Assembly: GCA_030412805.1 (NCBI GenBank)
Contig: JASJFJ010000004.1
Location: forward strand, 2,480,001-2,544,000
Length of the DNA: 64,000 bases
Source: Westerdykella aurantiaca
Taxonomy: Eukaryota > Ascomycota > Dothideomycetes > Pleosporales > Sporormiaceae
Direction: 5' to 3'
Positions 11,071-21,219 of this stretch are shown piece after piece. The translations under genes and the position numbers were made by a program. The notes below the pieces were generated by a model. That model was not told the origin of the DNA and ran no database searches. It worked only from the letters and a program-made list of their open reading frames with translations. Each line of letters starts with the position of its first letter. Position 1 is the first letter of the stretch.

Positions 11071-13155
11071 TTGAGGTGAAATGCAGTGGAAGGGTCCATG
11101 GAGGGCTAGAACACCTGCCGTGGGCTGATTGGGCTGATTTTGGGCTGATTAACAGTATTAGTCAGCATTGCTCCCGTCTTCTTGAGTTCTCACTTCTGTC
11201 CACGTTGCCTGGTAATAAAGTAGACTATACACACAGTACGGAGAGTATGAAAATTGAAATACTCTTTTCCTTTCCATGTACGCGGCTCTCTCCATGATAC
11301 GGATTCGGTTTCTTTTCTTTTCTTTTCGTTGGCTATATTATTTCCATTACAAGAGTGGATTCAACACCCAACACCGAAACACCTCGCGTCCCGCCAGTAG
11401 CGCACACAATAAAGTCCTCCCAGACGCAGCCATCCGCTTCGAGGACTCAGGATCCCTATCAAAGCTGTGGCCATGATGGTCCAGACGCTCAAGACGTTCC
11501 AGACTGACCCCAGGATGTGGTATTTTCGCCTCGCTAGCGCTCACCTCCTGCTGCTGTTGCCAGCCTGCTGCAGCTGCACAGTGCACACAGATGACATGCC
11601 TTCCATAGCGCCGCCCTGCCTGCTTCCTCCATTTCCCCATCTCTCCCGTCATCATCGAGATCCCAACCCATTCTCTGCTTTCTGCTTTGCGCCCCGGCAC
11701 TGCCAGCTTTATTTTTAGGGCTTGCATTCGGCCGAGTTCCGAGTCGCCCTCAAGGCGTTTGCCCGTTGCATTTTCTGCCTGCTGTTGCGCAGACTTTGCC
11801 AGAGACTGAGAACCCACTGTAGCCTACCGACTAAAACTTATTCATATCAATCCGTCCCTTGCGCGCGCCCGAGGCTCCCAGCAGTGAGCACAGGAACAGG
11901 GACAGCAACAGGAACAGGAGCAGGAACACTGCCTCTAGCCGAAGCAGACACTGCTACCACCTACTGTACTAATCTGCAAGGAACTGCCTCAAGAGCCACC
12001 GTCATCACGGTCCATGGCCCATGGCCAGTCCCGAGGTCGTTGACCGCTCGAGATGATCAACCAAACACTAGACACACTTGCTGCTTGCATACCTGCTGCG
12101 TGGCTCGGCTCCAATTGCCATCCCTTCCCTCCCCCCAGCCTCCAGCCTCCAGCCCCGTCTTCTAAAGTTCTGTGCACTCTCCCAGCCCCGCGTCGTCTCA
12201 CTCTCAACAGTTGGTCTCCGCGTAACCCCACAAGCATCCTGAATACGAGCTCCACCCTCATTCGTCGGTTCTCCATCCCGATTCCTGCCCTCTTCTCCCC
12301 TCACGCCTCCCTTCACCTGTTCGGGAAACCGTTCGCCAACCTGGCTGAACCCCTCTGGACGTTGTGAGAGGATGGAATTGTTCCCCAGTCCCAAGTCACA
12401 ATTCGATTGCAACGCCATCGCATTTTCGAATTGGCAGGGGAGCACGTGCGCAATGCGGATATTGGAGCACGCCATGCGGTGTTTGGGGAACGCCAAGGTA
12501 TCAGTCGGTGGAGGGAAAAACTCTGCTCCGACGACTGATCTCGGATTTGATTCGCCACGAGAGCCTGCAAGCACTTTCGACTTCGACTTCGACTTCACTG
12601 CATTTGCATGCGCAGCATGGCCGTGGTGAAGCCATGATTGTGGATGAGGACAGTGAATAGGTCAGTCATCCCACTCGTCTGAAGTTGCCTCCCTCCCTAT
12701 ACCCAATATGCATCATCTTCAATGTCCATCATTTTTCGCCACAGCCAGCCTTTGCGTTCCAATCCCTGCGCTTTCGTGTGCACCTTTCCTCGGGCCATGG
12801 AGAGAGACATACCCAAGGCTCAGCATGCTAACTTGGGGGAACCAGTGACATGTCTTGTACCCTGATCATCCTTTTTGGAACAATATTATTATAAAAGGAA
12901 AAAAATAACACATGAGGTGAACCCGAGCTTCATCGAGCTTGTGGACCTGCCCAACCGGCGCCAATCATGCATGTGCGTTGCAGCCTTCCTTTCACTCACT
13001 CACATCCCTCCATCGCGCGTTTGCATGTTTATCGAATCGCCCGAGTCCAAAGTCCTCTTTCACTTGCACTTTGCCATTCCTTTCATGCATGTCATTTCCC
13101 GTTCAGTTTCAGTCACTCTCCCGCAATCCTTACTCCCCATCCCCATCCACCCGCC

Positions 13156-14034
13156 ATGTCCTCCCACCCTCTCTCTCCCCTCTCCAACTTTCCCTCCCCC
13201 ACCACTTCCAAGGGTTCCTTCTCTGTTCCCACCTCTTCTACCTGCACTCCACCATCCACAACACCTCCCCACGGCACTCCGCCCCCCACCCCCAGTACCC
13301 CCAGTACCCCCAGCACCTGCAGCCAAACCCCAACCCCAACCATGTCGCCCCTCAACACTCATAACACGTTCAAGCCTGACCGCATCCCGGGGCTACAGAT
13401 CACAAACCCACAATCTGCGCTGCTCTCCAATCACGAAGTCCTGCTCCACTTACAGGCGCAGGAGGCAGAGTACACGGGAACGGACGGCACAGGGAGGAAG
13501 AGGGAGAAACCCGCAGGCTTGAAGGATGCCCTGAAGGATGTAGGTTGCATCTCCTCCACTGCCCAACACACATTCTAAAACCATGCCTACGCAGTCCCTA
13601 ACATACCTCACCACTTACGACCGCAACTGCGCCCTCGCTTCCCCGACCGAACGGCACACCTCTCGGCCTATGACCCTCTACAGGGGCCCCCATTCCCTCT
13701 TCCGTGCCCTGGCTCCCCATTACCGCCTCAACAAAGCCGAGTTCCTGCAGCTGTACAATCTCAGGCCCACCACCGAGGTCGAACTGCAGGTCGTCCTCGA
13801 GGAGGTAAATCCATGCTCGCCCCACGGTTCAAAACCAATCACTGATATCCCCTCCCCTAGCATCATGCCCGCTTCACCGACGCCCAACTTACCGACATGC
13901 TCACCCTGATCAAACAGGTCTTCGAGGAAGAAGAGTCTGCCATCCCCGAGGGAGTCGAAGATCTGCAGATGGAGAAAGTGGCCAATAAACTAGAAGGTGC
14001 GGGAGCAAAGAGAGGGAAGAGGAGGCCTCTTTGA
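13156..14034 (+). CDS. RPC17: DNA-directed RNA polymerase III subunit Rpc17/RPC9, 255 aa
   Basis: Rpb4-like subunit of RNA polymerase III; in the known complex it pairs with Rpc25 to form the stalk that contacts initiation factors. Exons are 13156-13539, 13595-13804 and 13861-14034, with introns of 55 and 56 bp; the joined frame is 768 nt. Family hallmarks are NPQSALLSNHEVLLHL (the usual N-terminal strand-helix), the central helix LTTYDRNCALASPT, HYRLNKAEFLQLYNLRP, then TTEVELQVVLEE and ARFTDAQLTDMLTLIKQVF. The tail is basic (KRGKRRPL). Homologues usually begin almost at the NPQ motif. Here an ATG at 13156 adds about 80 Ser/Thr/Pro-rich residues, and an in-frame ATG at 13342 would give 193 aa, which I consider at least as likely. 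It is convergent with NOP58. Confidence 0.85.
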
Positions 14035-14478
14035 ACCTCACCCACAAGCGAGGGGTCGGTCGTTCGTAGAGGACTCATAGAGCTCGTCGCAACCCAAAAT
14101 AGACTGCCCCATACCTTGCACCTTGCACCTTGCACATTCTAGCTGGCAAGCACAAACACCAAAATTGTTGAAAATATTTGCCCTATTCACTATTGCGCAC
14201 GGGTATACATCTCAACCCCTACCCTTTACATGCTCATAGCATACATAGGTCCTCGACACATGCAAGAACATGATCCATATCGGTTTCCCATCCTTCCCCC
14301 GCATTCCCGCGCCCATACGCCACTATCAATGGCAAGCAAAATAAAGCCCTTTTGAAAAACGCCCGGCCTAGTGTGACATGCCCAAACCCAGAGAAATAAC
14401 GACAAAGAGACGGAGGGAGATGGAGAAACATCAGGCGACGGTGATGCGACTCCAATAAGAAGCGCCAAGACAAGTCCC
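14035..14478. other. intergenic region between convergent RPC17 and NOP58
   Basis: 444 bp between two stop codons. It includes three stacked CACCTTG-like units (about 14113-14134). Nothing else was recognised. Confidence 0.5.
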
Positions 14479-16393
14479 CTACTCCTTGTTCTTCTTCTTC
14501 TTCTTTTTCTCTCCCTTCTCCTCCTCGCCGTCCCTCTTCCTCTTCTTTCCCTCCTTCTCCCCCTCCTCCTTGGCCGCCTTCTTCGCAGCCTTGGCTTCAC
14601 GTTTGGCTGCCCTCTCCGCCTTCCTGGCCTTCTTCGCCTTCTTCTCCGCCTTCTTCGCAGCCTTGGTATCCGGGGTCGCAGAGACATCCATCTTGGATAC
14701 TTCCTCTTCAGACTCGGACTCGGACGTCTCATCGCCGTCAGCCATCGTGACATCCTCATCGGGCTCGCCATTCACCTCCTGTACGAGCTGCTTCTTGCTC
14801 TTCTTCGGCGTGGTACCGTTGACCTCGGTCTTCGACTTCTTCGCCGCAGGCTCGTCACCCGTCAAGCCATCAGCATCCGGGTTGTACTTTCGCGCCTCCT
14901 TGATATCAAACTTCTTCGGCGCCGCAAGAGGAATCTCGTTGGCGTTACCCAGACTCTTGAGAGGCTTACCCTCCAGAGCACGGAGCCTCCGCTCAATCGC
15001 CGACCGAGCATTGCGGCCAATCTCCGACTTCTCCTCCTCGGTGGGCTCGTTGGACGTATCTTCGGAGGTAACGCCCCACGTGCTGAGTGCATCAACGCGC
15101 AGACCAAGGGCCGATTTCGCGGCAAGCATGCGCGCGATCTTGCCCTTGTTCTTGCCGGTGGCTTGGCCAATGAGAGAGGCGTGGTAGATGAGTCCGTATT
15201 TGGGGGTGTCGTGCTTGGTCTTGAGGGCACGGAAGAGCGCCTTCTCGGCACCCAGGATCTGGATGGTGGAACCAGGAGACTTGGCCAGGTTCATGAGCGA
15301 GCCGGCATGGGCGATCAGACGGGCTCCAACAAGCTCTCCAACAAGCTGTGTGAGGTTAGGTGCCAAAGCGTTCATGCGTGTGCTGAGATAGTGAGAAAGG
15401 TTCTGGCGGTGCTCGGTCAGGTCGACGACTTGCTCGGCGAGAGCACTGATGGTCTCGAGATCCTCATCAGAGATGTCGGTACCCATACTGATTTCTGCGG
15501 CAGCTTTCACGGCAGTCTCGATCTCCTCAGGGAGGATGGAGGAGAGGTCGGCGGTACGGCCATTGGAGCGGAAGCCCATCTTGAGAACGACCTTCGCATA
15601 CACGAGGTTGTCGTTCAAAATCTTAGCGAGCTCGGGGAAGTGCCATCTATGGACGCCGTTAGACAAGGTGTTCTCGGTGTCTCATGTGCTCCAATACTTA
15701 CCCATACCACTCCTTTACTCTCATCGCATACGTGTTGAGCTGCTTGTCCAGAACGTCCAATGTCCCGATCGACTGGATGATCATGGTATCCACCTTGTCA
15801 GGGGAGAACTTGAGCTTATGACGCGACAGTGAATGCGACAGACCCAGTCTCGTGGAGTCGGCTTCAGCAGGAACGATGTCGGGGATCAGTGAGCTCATGT
15901 GCTCACGGATTGCGCGGAACACATCCTGTGTCGAGGAATCTGAGATGGGCTTCAGGGACAGCCCGGGGATCTGTGTGATGGCGTTGCCGAGCTTGGGGTC
16001 CATCACAGCGAGTGACGATTTGGACTCGTCCTTCAACTCGGAGAGGAGGTTCGACAACATGGGCGTAACCTTGCTGTCAGAGAGCGCGGCGGCTTCGTTG
16101 AGTGCGGTGACGGCATTTTCGAATTTCTAGATTCGCAGAAACGTTAACCACAACGCGGCTCGCGCTGTCGCGGAGGTGGGCTATCGTACCAGGAACTTCT
16201 TCAGCTTCAAGGCATTAACGGCGCCCTCGACAGATGAGATATCCTCCGCCAAAGTCTCGCTCTTCAACAACTTCTTGTCCTTGGCCTTGAAGAGCGCATA
16301 ACCAGCGCTGTACACTCCATGTTAGTTTCGCTGCTGAACAATTTGCAGAACCGGATATCCTGACCTGGTCTCTGTTAAGATAAACAATCCCAT
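14479..16393 (-). CDS. NOP58: nucleolar protein NOP58, box C/D snoRNP core subunit, 579 aa
   Basis: NOP58 pairs with Nop56 and, with Snu13 and fibrillarin, forms the particle that guides 2'-O-methylation and processing of rRNA in the nucleolus. Exons on the minus strand are 16393-16365, 16307-16190, 16126-15702 and 15646-14479; the introns are 57, 63 and 55 bp, and the joined frame is 1740 nt. The first exon encodes MGLFILTET and joins to SAGYALFKAKDKK, the signature N-terminus of the family. The NOSIC region is seen as HELSRHKLKFSPDKVDTMI-type sequence with LSHSLSRHKLKF, and the Nop domain as LAPNLTQLVGELVGARLI, GSLMNLAKSP, IQILGAEKALFRALK and KYGLIYHASLIGQ. The C-terminus is the usual lysine-rich charged tail, ending KKKKKKNKE. 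Length fits the family. It is divergent from the ARP gene with only 283 bp between the ATGs. Confidence 0.97.
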
Positions 16394-16676
16394 GGCTACC
16401 TTCCTGCTATCGCTACCGTCGGACAATGGGTAGGAAGGATGCGGTGTCGCGGTATGGTATACTCGAGATGTGTGCACCGACCGAGTTGGAAGCTTGCACG
16501 AAAAGATTTCTGAATTTCAGGTTTGCCAAGTCCCGCTAGCAGGGCTGAGGTCGGACCAATCGTGGAGCGTTGTCTGCCCGAAGATAGCCCGGGGCCATCA
16601 AGCGCTGCAGCTCAAGGACAACACGGACGCGTGGTTATGGATCGATATCGAATTGGACCTCTGGGGTTGATCTGTC
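16394..16676. promoter_or_regulatory. short divergent promoter between NOP58 and the ARP gene
   Basis: 283 bp separate the two ATGs, so both promoters must lie here or overlap the first exons. No TATA box or recognised ribosome-biogenesis element was found. That this region drives both genes is inferred from spacing alone. Confidence 0.5.
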
Positions 16677-18398
16677 ATGGCTTCCAGTGCCAGCAGTGAG
16701 CGGAAAGCCTCGGCGTCACACTCGCGTTCCATCAGAGGCACAACCCCACGACTTCACGACCTTGCATCGACTCCTGAAGGCCCTCGGACTCCTCCGCTTC
16801 TTCGCTCAACGTCGTCACTATATGGCTCTCCCGGAGGCAGCTTTCGAACCGAAGATGAATATGTCGTATTGGAGCTCGGTGCACGATTTATAAGAGGCGG
16901 ATTCCCTGGCGAAAGCACACCCAGATGCACACTATCGTTTGGACCTGAACACCAGCGAAGAGTTGGCGATTACAGAGAATGGGATCCAGAATATGCACAG
17001 AGAAGACGAAAGAGGCGGAAAGACCAGGAATGGTGCGAAGACTTTGAGCTCTACCGGATGGACCTCACACATCTCGATCTGGACTTGGTGGCTGATAAAT
17101 TCGACCGAGCGATTCGGGAAGCATATACCAAGTACTTCTTGCTGGATCCGAAGCCACGAAGAATCCTTCTAGCACTTCCACCGCGAATACCTCATCCTCT
17201 GATCTCCACCATTCTAACCGTGCTCTTCGAGTCCTGTCACGCACCCAGCATAACCCTCCTCTCCTCCCCTGTTCTTGCAACCGTCTCCGCAGGCCTCCGC
17301 TCCGCCCTCGTTGTCGACATCGGCTGGGCCGAAACCGTCATCACCGCCGTATGCGAATACCGCGAAGTGCACGAACGCCGCACCATCCGCGCCGGCAAGC
17401 TTCTCATCCAGGAAATGGCCAGACTCCTCAACGCAGAACTCGAGGCCGACCTCCCTCCCACAGCTCCAAAACCGGACGTGTCCTTTGAAGAAGCTGACGA
17501 AGTCCTCACCCGCGTAGGCTGGTGTAAAACTCGTCCCAAGTCTAACAGACGTACTCTGTACTTTCCCGCCCGCACCTCTCCCATTCTGGAGGAATTCGAA
17601 GACGCGCCGGAGACGCCCGAACCCAGCGTGACCATACCCTTCCCCCGCAATGACCCACCCACAGATCTCACCATTGCGTTCGCGGAGCTCGCAAAACCGG
17701 CCGAGAAGGCTCTGTTCGCTACAGATACACCGCTGAGTGACTTCGACGACCACGAGTTGCCCCTCCATCATCTCATTTACCGCACCCTCATAGCCCTCCC
17801 GATAGACGTGCGAAGACTCTGTATGTCGCGCATTGTCATCACAGGTGGGGTCTCCAACCTGCCTGGCCTGAAAACCCGCATCCTCGCCGAGGTGGCAGCG
17901 CTTGTCCAACAGCGTGGATGGGATCCCGTACGCTCGTATGGTTCGGCCAGTGCACGACATGAACACATGTTGCGCCAGCAGAAGGAGAAGAGGGAGATTC
18001 AGACGGAGGAGGGCGGAGATAAGGTGTCGGAGTCCCTAGATGCCGGCGCAGAACCTACTCCTCTACCTGCCGGTTTGAGGGAACCGGAAAAGGATGCTCT
18101 AGACGTCAAACTCGCGAATATGGCGCTCAGGAACGGTCCGCCACCAATGTGTGATGTAGGCGGGGAGGTTCGCGGGTTAGAGACCTTGGGAGTCTGGGCT
18201 GGTGCCAGCTTGGTCGCCCAATTGCGCATCAGAGGAATCGTGGAGATTGAGCGAGAACGGTTTCTAAAAGATGGACTGTTTGGCGCGAGTAGGGAGAAGG
18301 AGGTTAGTGTTGTACCGCAGAGGCAGAGTATGGGGCCCGGCGTTGTTGGAAGAGGAGGCGGAGATAGGGCGTCCTGGACGCTGGGGGTGTGGGCATAG
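16677..18398 (+). CDS. actin-related protein, probable dynactin Arp10/Arp11 type, 573 aa
   Basis: A single-exon actin-fold protein. After a 58-residue Ser/Thr-rich N-terminus comes YVVLELGARFIRGGFPGE (about 62-79, the first phosphate loop, with the usual Asp replaced by Glu), ALVVDIGWAETVITAV (about 210-225, the second phosphate loop with DIG and T), and IVITGGVSNLPGLKTRIL (about 386-403, the adenosine-side GG motif). Between and after these are acidic and basic insertions, and a C-terminal extension makes it longer than actin (about 375 aa). Divergent, long ARPs of this pattern in filamentous fungi belong to the pointed-end complex of dynactin (Arp10/Arp11; ro-7 in Neurospora), which supports dynein transport. 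Altered nucleotide-loop residues suggest weak or no ATP turnover. The alternative is another divergent ARP class; the actin fold itself is clear. Confidence 0.8.
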   Translation: MASSASSERKASASHSRSIRGTTPRLHDLASTPEGPRTPPLLRSTSSLYGSPGGSFRTEDEYVVLELGARFIRGGFPGESTPRCTLSFGPEHQRRVGDYREWDPEYAQRRRKRRKDQEWCEDFELYRMDLTHLDLDLVADKFDRAIREAYTKYFLLDPKPRRILLALPPRIPHPLISTILTVLFESCHAPSITLLSSPVLATVSAGLRSALVVDIGWAETVITAVCEYREVHERRTIRAGKLLIQEMARLLNAELEADLPPTAPKPDVSFEEADEVLTRVGWCKTRPKSNRRTLYFPARTSPILEEFEDAPETPEPSVTIPFPRNDPPTDLTIAFAELAKPAEKALFATDTPLSDFDDHELPLHHLIYRTLIALPIDVRRLCMSRIVITGGVSNLPGLKTRILAEVAALVQQRGWDPVRSYGSASARHEHMLRQQKEKREIQTEEGGDKVSESLDAGAEPTPLPAGLREPEKDALDVKLANMALRNGPPPMCDVGGEVRGLETLGVWAGASLVAQLRIRGIVEIERERFLKDGLFGASREKEVSVVPQRQSMGPGVVGRGGGDRASWTLGVWA

Positions 18399-18483
18399 AC
18401 GATGGATTTTGTTGGCGTGACGTGGAACTTAGCATTGCGACTCTAGAGCGCTTTGGATTTTGATACCCCTACTAGAGCGAGAC

Positions 18484-18510
18484 TCTATCAAGTATGATAG
18501 AATCAATAAA
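18484..18510 (+). terminator. hairpin followed by AATAAA, possible 3' end signal of the ARP gene
   Basis: A perfect 7-bp stem (TCTATCA / TGATAGA, 4-base loop) at 18484-18501 is followed by AATAAA at 18505-18510 and an A run, about 107 bp beyond the stop codon. The AATAAA placement is reasonable for polyadenylation; the hairpin may be coincidental. Confidence 0.35.
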
Positions 18511-18846
18511 AAAAAATCTATGCACAACCCCTCTTACAAGTAGTCCGGCTAGAGGTTGCCTTTCAGATATTTACGTATTCGCTTTCCCACTAGTCATTAC
18601 AGTAGCCTTACTACCACCATGCCCAGCAACAATACACCTTATGCATCAAAGTTTTCACCACCATTGACGGGGTTGGTACAACAGATCTCCCCTGTGGCCC
18701 ATGTTCATGTGTTTGTATTGGAATCGAATATGTCCTCTTACGTATTGGATCTACTCTTTGGGGGTCTTGCTGAGATAATCCGTACGGGGCTAGACAGAGA
18801 GAAAACCGTCTACCCCAGTCTGAAATTTGGGGGCAGATATGATCTT

Positions 18847-19214
18847 CGCGATGTCTCAGGACAGGGCCTTTCGCACCGGGCCATTCGGGAATAACAATTA
18901 GGAGCTAGGCTTGTTTGCTACTAGTTGCAGATCCTTAGCAGTACTGTACATAGACAGAATTTGTAGAGCTAAGAAGTGCACACTTGCTTACCTACAGTCT
19001 TAGCTAAAGGTTGGAAGTTAGAATTAGAGTTAGTAGTTAAAGGTTAGAGTTAGCATTGTAGCTGCAGCGGCAGGTTTACCTGCCTTAATTGCAGAGGCTA
19101 CAATGTTCTGCATATTCTATCTGCCTATTACGTACTAGTGTAGGGCTGAGGATCTACATGCGCGCATTATTCCCGAATGGCCCGGTGCCAAAGGCCCTGT
19201 CCTGAGACATCGCG
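18847..19214. mobile_element. MITE-like non-autonomous DNA transposon with 9-bp target duplication
   Basis: Terminal inverted repeats of 48 bp at 18847-18894 and 19167-19214 match at 47 of 48 positions. They begin CGCGATGTCTCAGGACAGGG and end GGGAATAA on the inside. The element is 368 bp long and is flanked on both sides by the same nine bases, TATGATCTT (18838-18846 and 19215-19223). The 272-bp interior has no gene and carries GTTAGA-like repeats. A 9-bp duplication with long inverted repeats is the pattern of Mutator-like (MULE) elements, such as Hop in Fusarium. Family assignment is inferred; the structure is seen directly. Confidence 0.92.
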
Positions 19215-19645
19215 TATGATCTTTGTATCTATCTGGCAGATATCTTGACCTACCATGTTACGGGGGCTTGAATACAAGAGATATTAACTATACGATGCCT
19301 TACTACGTGTTAACCAAGTAAACAAACCGACCCCAACCTCTCTCTTCTATATCATATGAACCATGTCGTCTATACCCTCAGTATCAAGTGAAATATCAAG
19401 ATCCAGACTAGTAGGTTGATGGCTAATCTTGTGAGAATTCCGAGCTGAGGAAAGACCATGAGTCTCTTCGAAAACTTGGGATCTCGGATGCTCGAGACCG
19501 GGTTCACTTCGCAGAGGGTAAATTTAACGTATCAAAACACTGTGTGTGCATCTATATGGGGGGTTTTTTTTTGCCTCGCGCAATATAGAAGGATGCTACA
19601 TGCCTTGCTGGAGTTATAAGGGCTTACTTAAACTACTTAGGCTTG

Positions 19646-21219
19646 TCACCCCGTGGGACGCCTTGGCTGCCGTATCTGACTCTCTGGATGCTCTTTACGA
19701 TAATGCTTCAAGCGCGCATCCTTCCTCTTGTAGATATTTGAACAATTTGGCTCCATACAATGATATTCCTTCCTAATTCCCTCAGCTCCGCCATGCTGAT
19801 TCCTTTTGTGGCGACCAAGATTCCCTTTGCGGTATTCCCCGGTGAAGCGCGCCCCACAAGTGCCAACATCGCATATGAGAACGGACGGTGTATCTGGATC
19901 CTCACAATTACTCTCACTGCCTCGGGAAGAAGCCTTACCGCTACCATCAGTCTGAAAAGGCTTTACTACGGTCATCAATTAGGAACCTTTCTTTGGTGTT
20001 AGGAGCTCACTCACTTCACCGCGAGGCGGCGGTGGCATAGGCCTTCCGCCGTGCACTCTAGTTGCGTTCCAAATTTCAGCTTCGCTGGTAGTGTCACTTG
20101 AAGGTCGAACGGATCCCATAGAATAAGGGCTGGAGATGCCGACAGTAGGAGACTCAAGGCCATCGATTGGAGCAAAAATGAGCTCATATGGCGTTGAGTA
20201 TGTAACCCTCGGGAGGTCGGCCGAAGAAACGTTTAACACTGGTGGGACAGCCTCCTGTGCTTGATTGATATTCTCTAAACGACCGAAGACCGACATTCGT
20301 TGATTAGACTGCGTAGAGCTGTAGGTTGGATCAGGGCGAAGAACCTGCGTTGGAGGCCTCGGTGATGCATCCAGGTCTGCATCCACAGTCAGTATATGAA
20401 TCCGTATGTACGTTAATATCCCTCACATGGGCCAGGGAGAGCTTTCGCGTCCGGGAAGAGAGCACGACAGAGCTCTGTCCACTGTGCCTCCACCGCAACG
20501 CCCCTGCATCCTCGCCGTGGGTGGCGACACTTTTCACCCTTCGAGCCGTGTACCTCCTCGAATATCCTTTCGTCCAGTATGTTCTCTTGGCATGTCCCGC
20601 AACGCTTGATGAATTTGTGATGTGTGCGCTCGATATGACGACGCACCTCCGACATGTTCTTACTGCTATGTCCCTGCTTGCATGTGCGCGGTTCGCGGTT
20701 GAGGAGTATATCCATCTGGTATATGGGACACTGTAGAAACCGTTCTTGCCTTGCTGTAGGAGTGAGGGTTGATGAGGTCACGGGTCGTCGTCGCGCACCT
20801 AGCCCGTCGGCCATGAAGTCGGCAGGTACCACATCCCGCGGAGTGTTTGGTTGATAGACACCTATGCTGGGCCATTCAGGCATCCGCGATCTATATGGAG
20901 AACTATAATAGGAGCTTTCCATAGACATTGGCGCGAAGTTGGAGTTTGAGAAGTGAGAATTACGGTATTCGGCTCCAGCGCCCTGCGTATAGGTCAGACT
21001 TGTAGAGGAGGTGCGGGATTCCTCAATCACCTCAAAGAATGGGTATAGGTTTTGATTTAGGGCGCGGCTCTGGGTAATCCAGGGTCGATATTGACCATCA
21101 GTGGTCATAGGCTGCGACGTTCGGTTGAGATCGGTGTTCGTGGAGACATCGGGATAGTGGAGGTCGGAAAATACGATTCCATTCGCTAGCCAATCGTTCG
21201 CGTCCTGAGATGGGGTCAT
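19646..21219 (-). CDS. C2H2 zinc-finger protein, probable transcription factor, 486 aa
   Basis: Exons on the minus strand are 21219-20427, 20376-20015 and 19951-19646. Intron 1 is 50 bp (GTGAGG...GCAG with TACTGAC) and intron 2 is 63 bp (GTGAGT...TTCAG with CTAAT); the joined frame is 1461 nt. Two canonical C2H2 fingers lie at the C-terminus: C412-x4-C417...H433-x4-H438 and C450-x4-C455-x12-H468-x4-H473. An additional Cys/His cluster at 164-238 (C164, C180, H195, H200, C207, C210, H224, C231) has the spacing of the fungal CPxxxxD...VRRHIERTH...C..C type found in many Pezizomycotina proteins. The linker is Ser/Thr/Pro-rich, including SMESSYYSSPYRSRMPEW. It is likely nuclear. Without splicing the locus would look like three unrelated fragments. 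Upstream ATG-less frame was ignored. Start at 21219 is the first ATG of the open stretch. Confidence 0.8.

Larger units (their letters stand above)
10348..13155. other. intergenic region with trinucleotide repeats
   Basis: A 2.8-kb region upstream of both the 658-aa gene (minus) and RPC17 (plus). It contains an AGC trinucleotide run (10815-10839), GGA and GTG runs (about 10984-11070), and patches of GGAACAGG-like units (about 11888-11925). No open frame shows convincing coding character. The CT-rich stretch before 13156 is probably RPC17 promoter or leader. Confidence 0.5.
18399..19645. other. intergenic region with polyA signal and MITE
   Basis: Downstream of the ARP gene there is a hairpin and an AATAAA, then a 112-codon frame (18556-18894) whose last part runs into the MITE terminal repeat and which I do not regard as a gene, then the MITE itself. 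After 19224 nothing is recognised. Confidence 0.5.
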
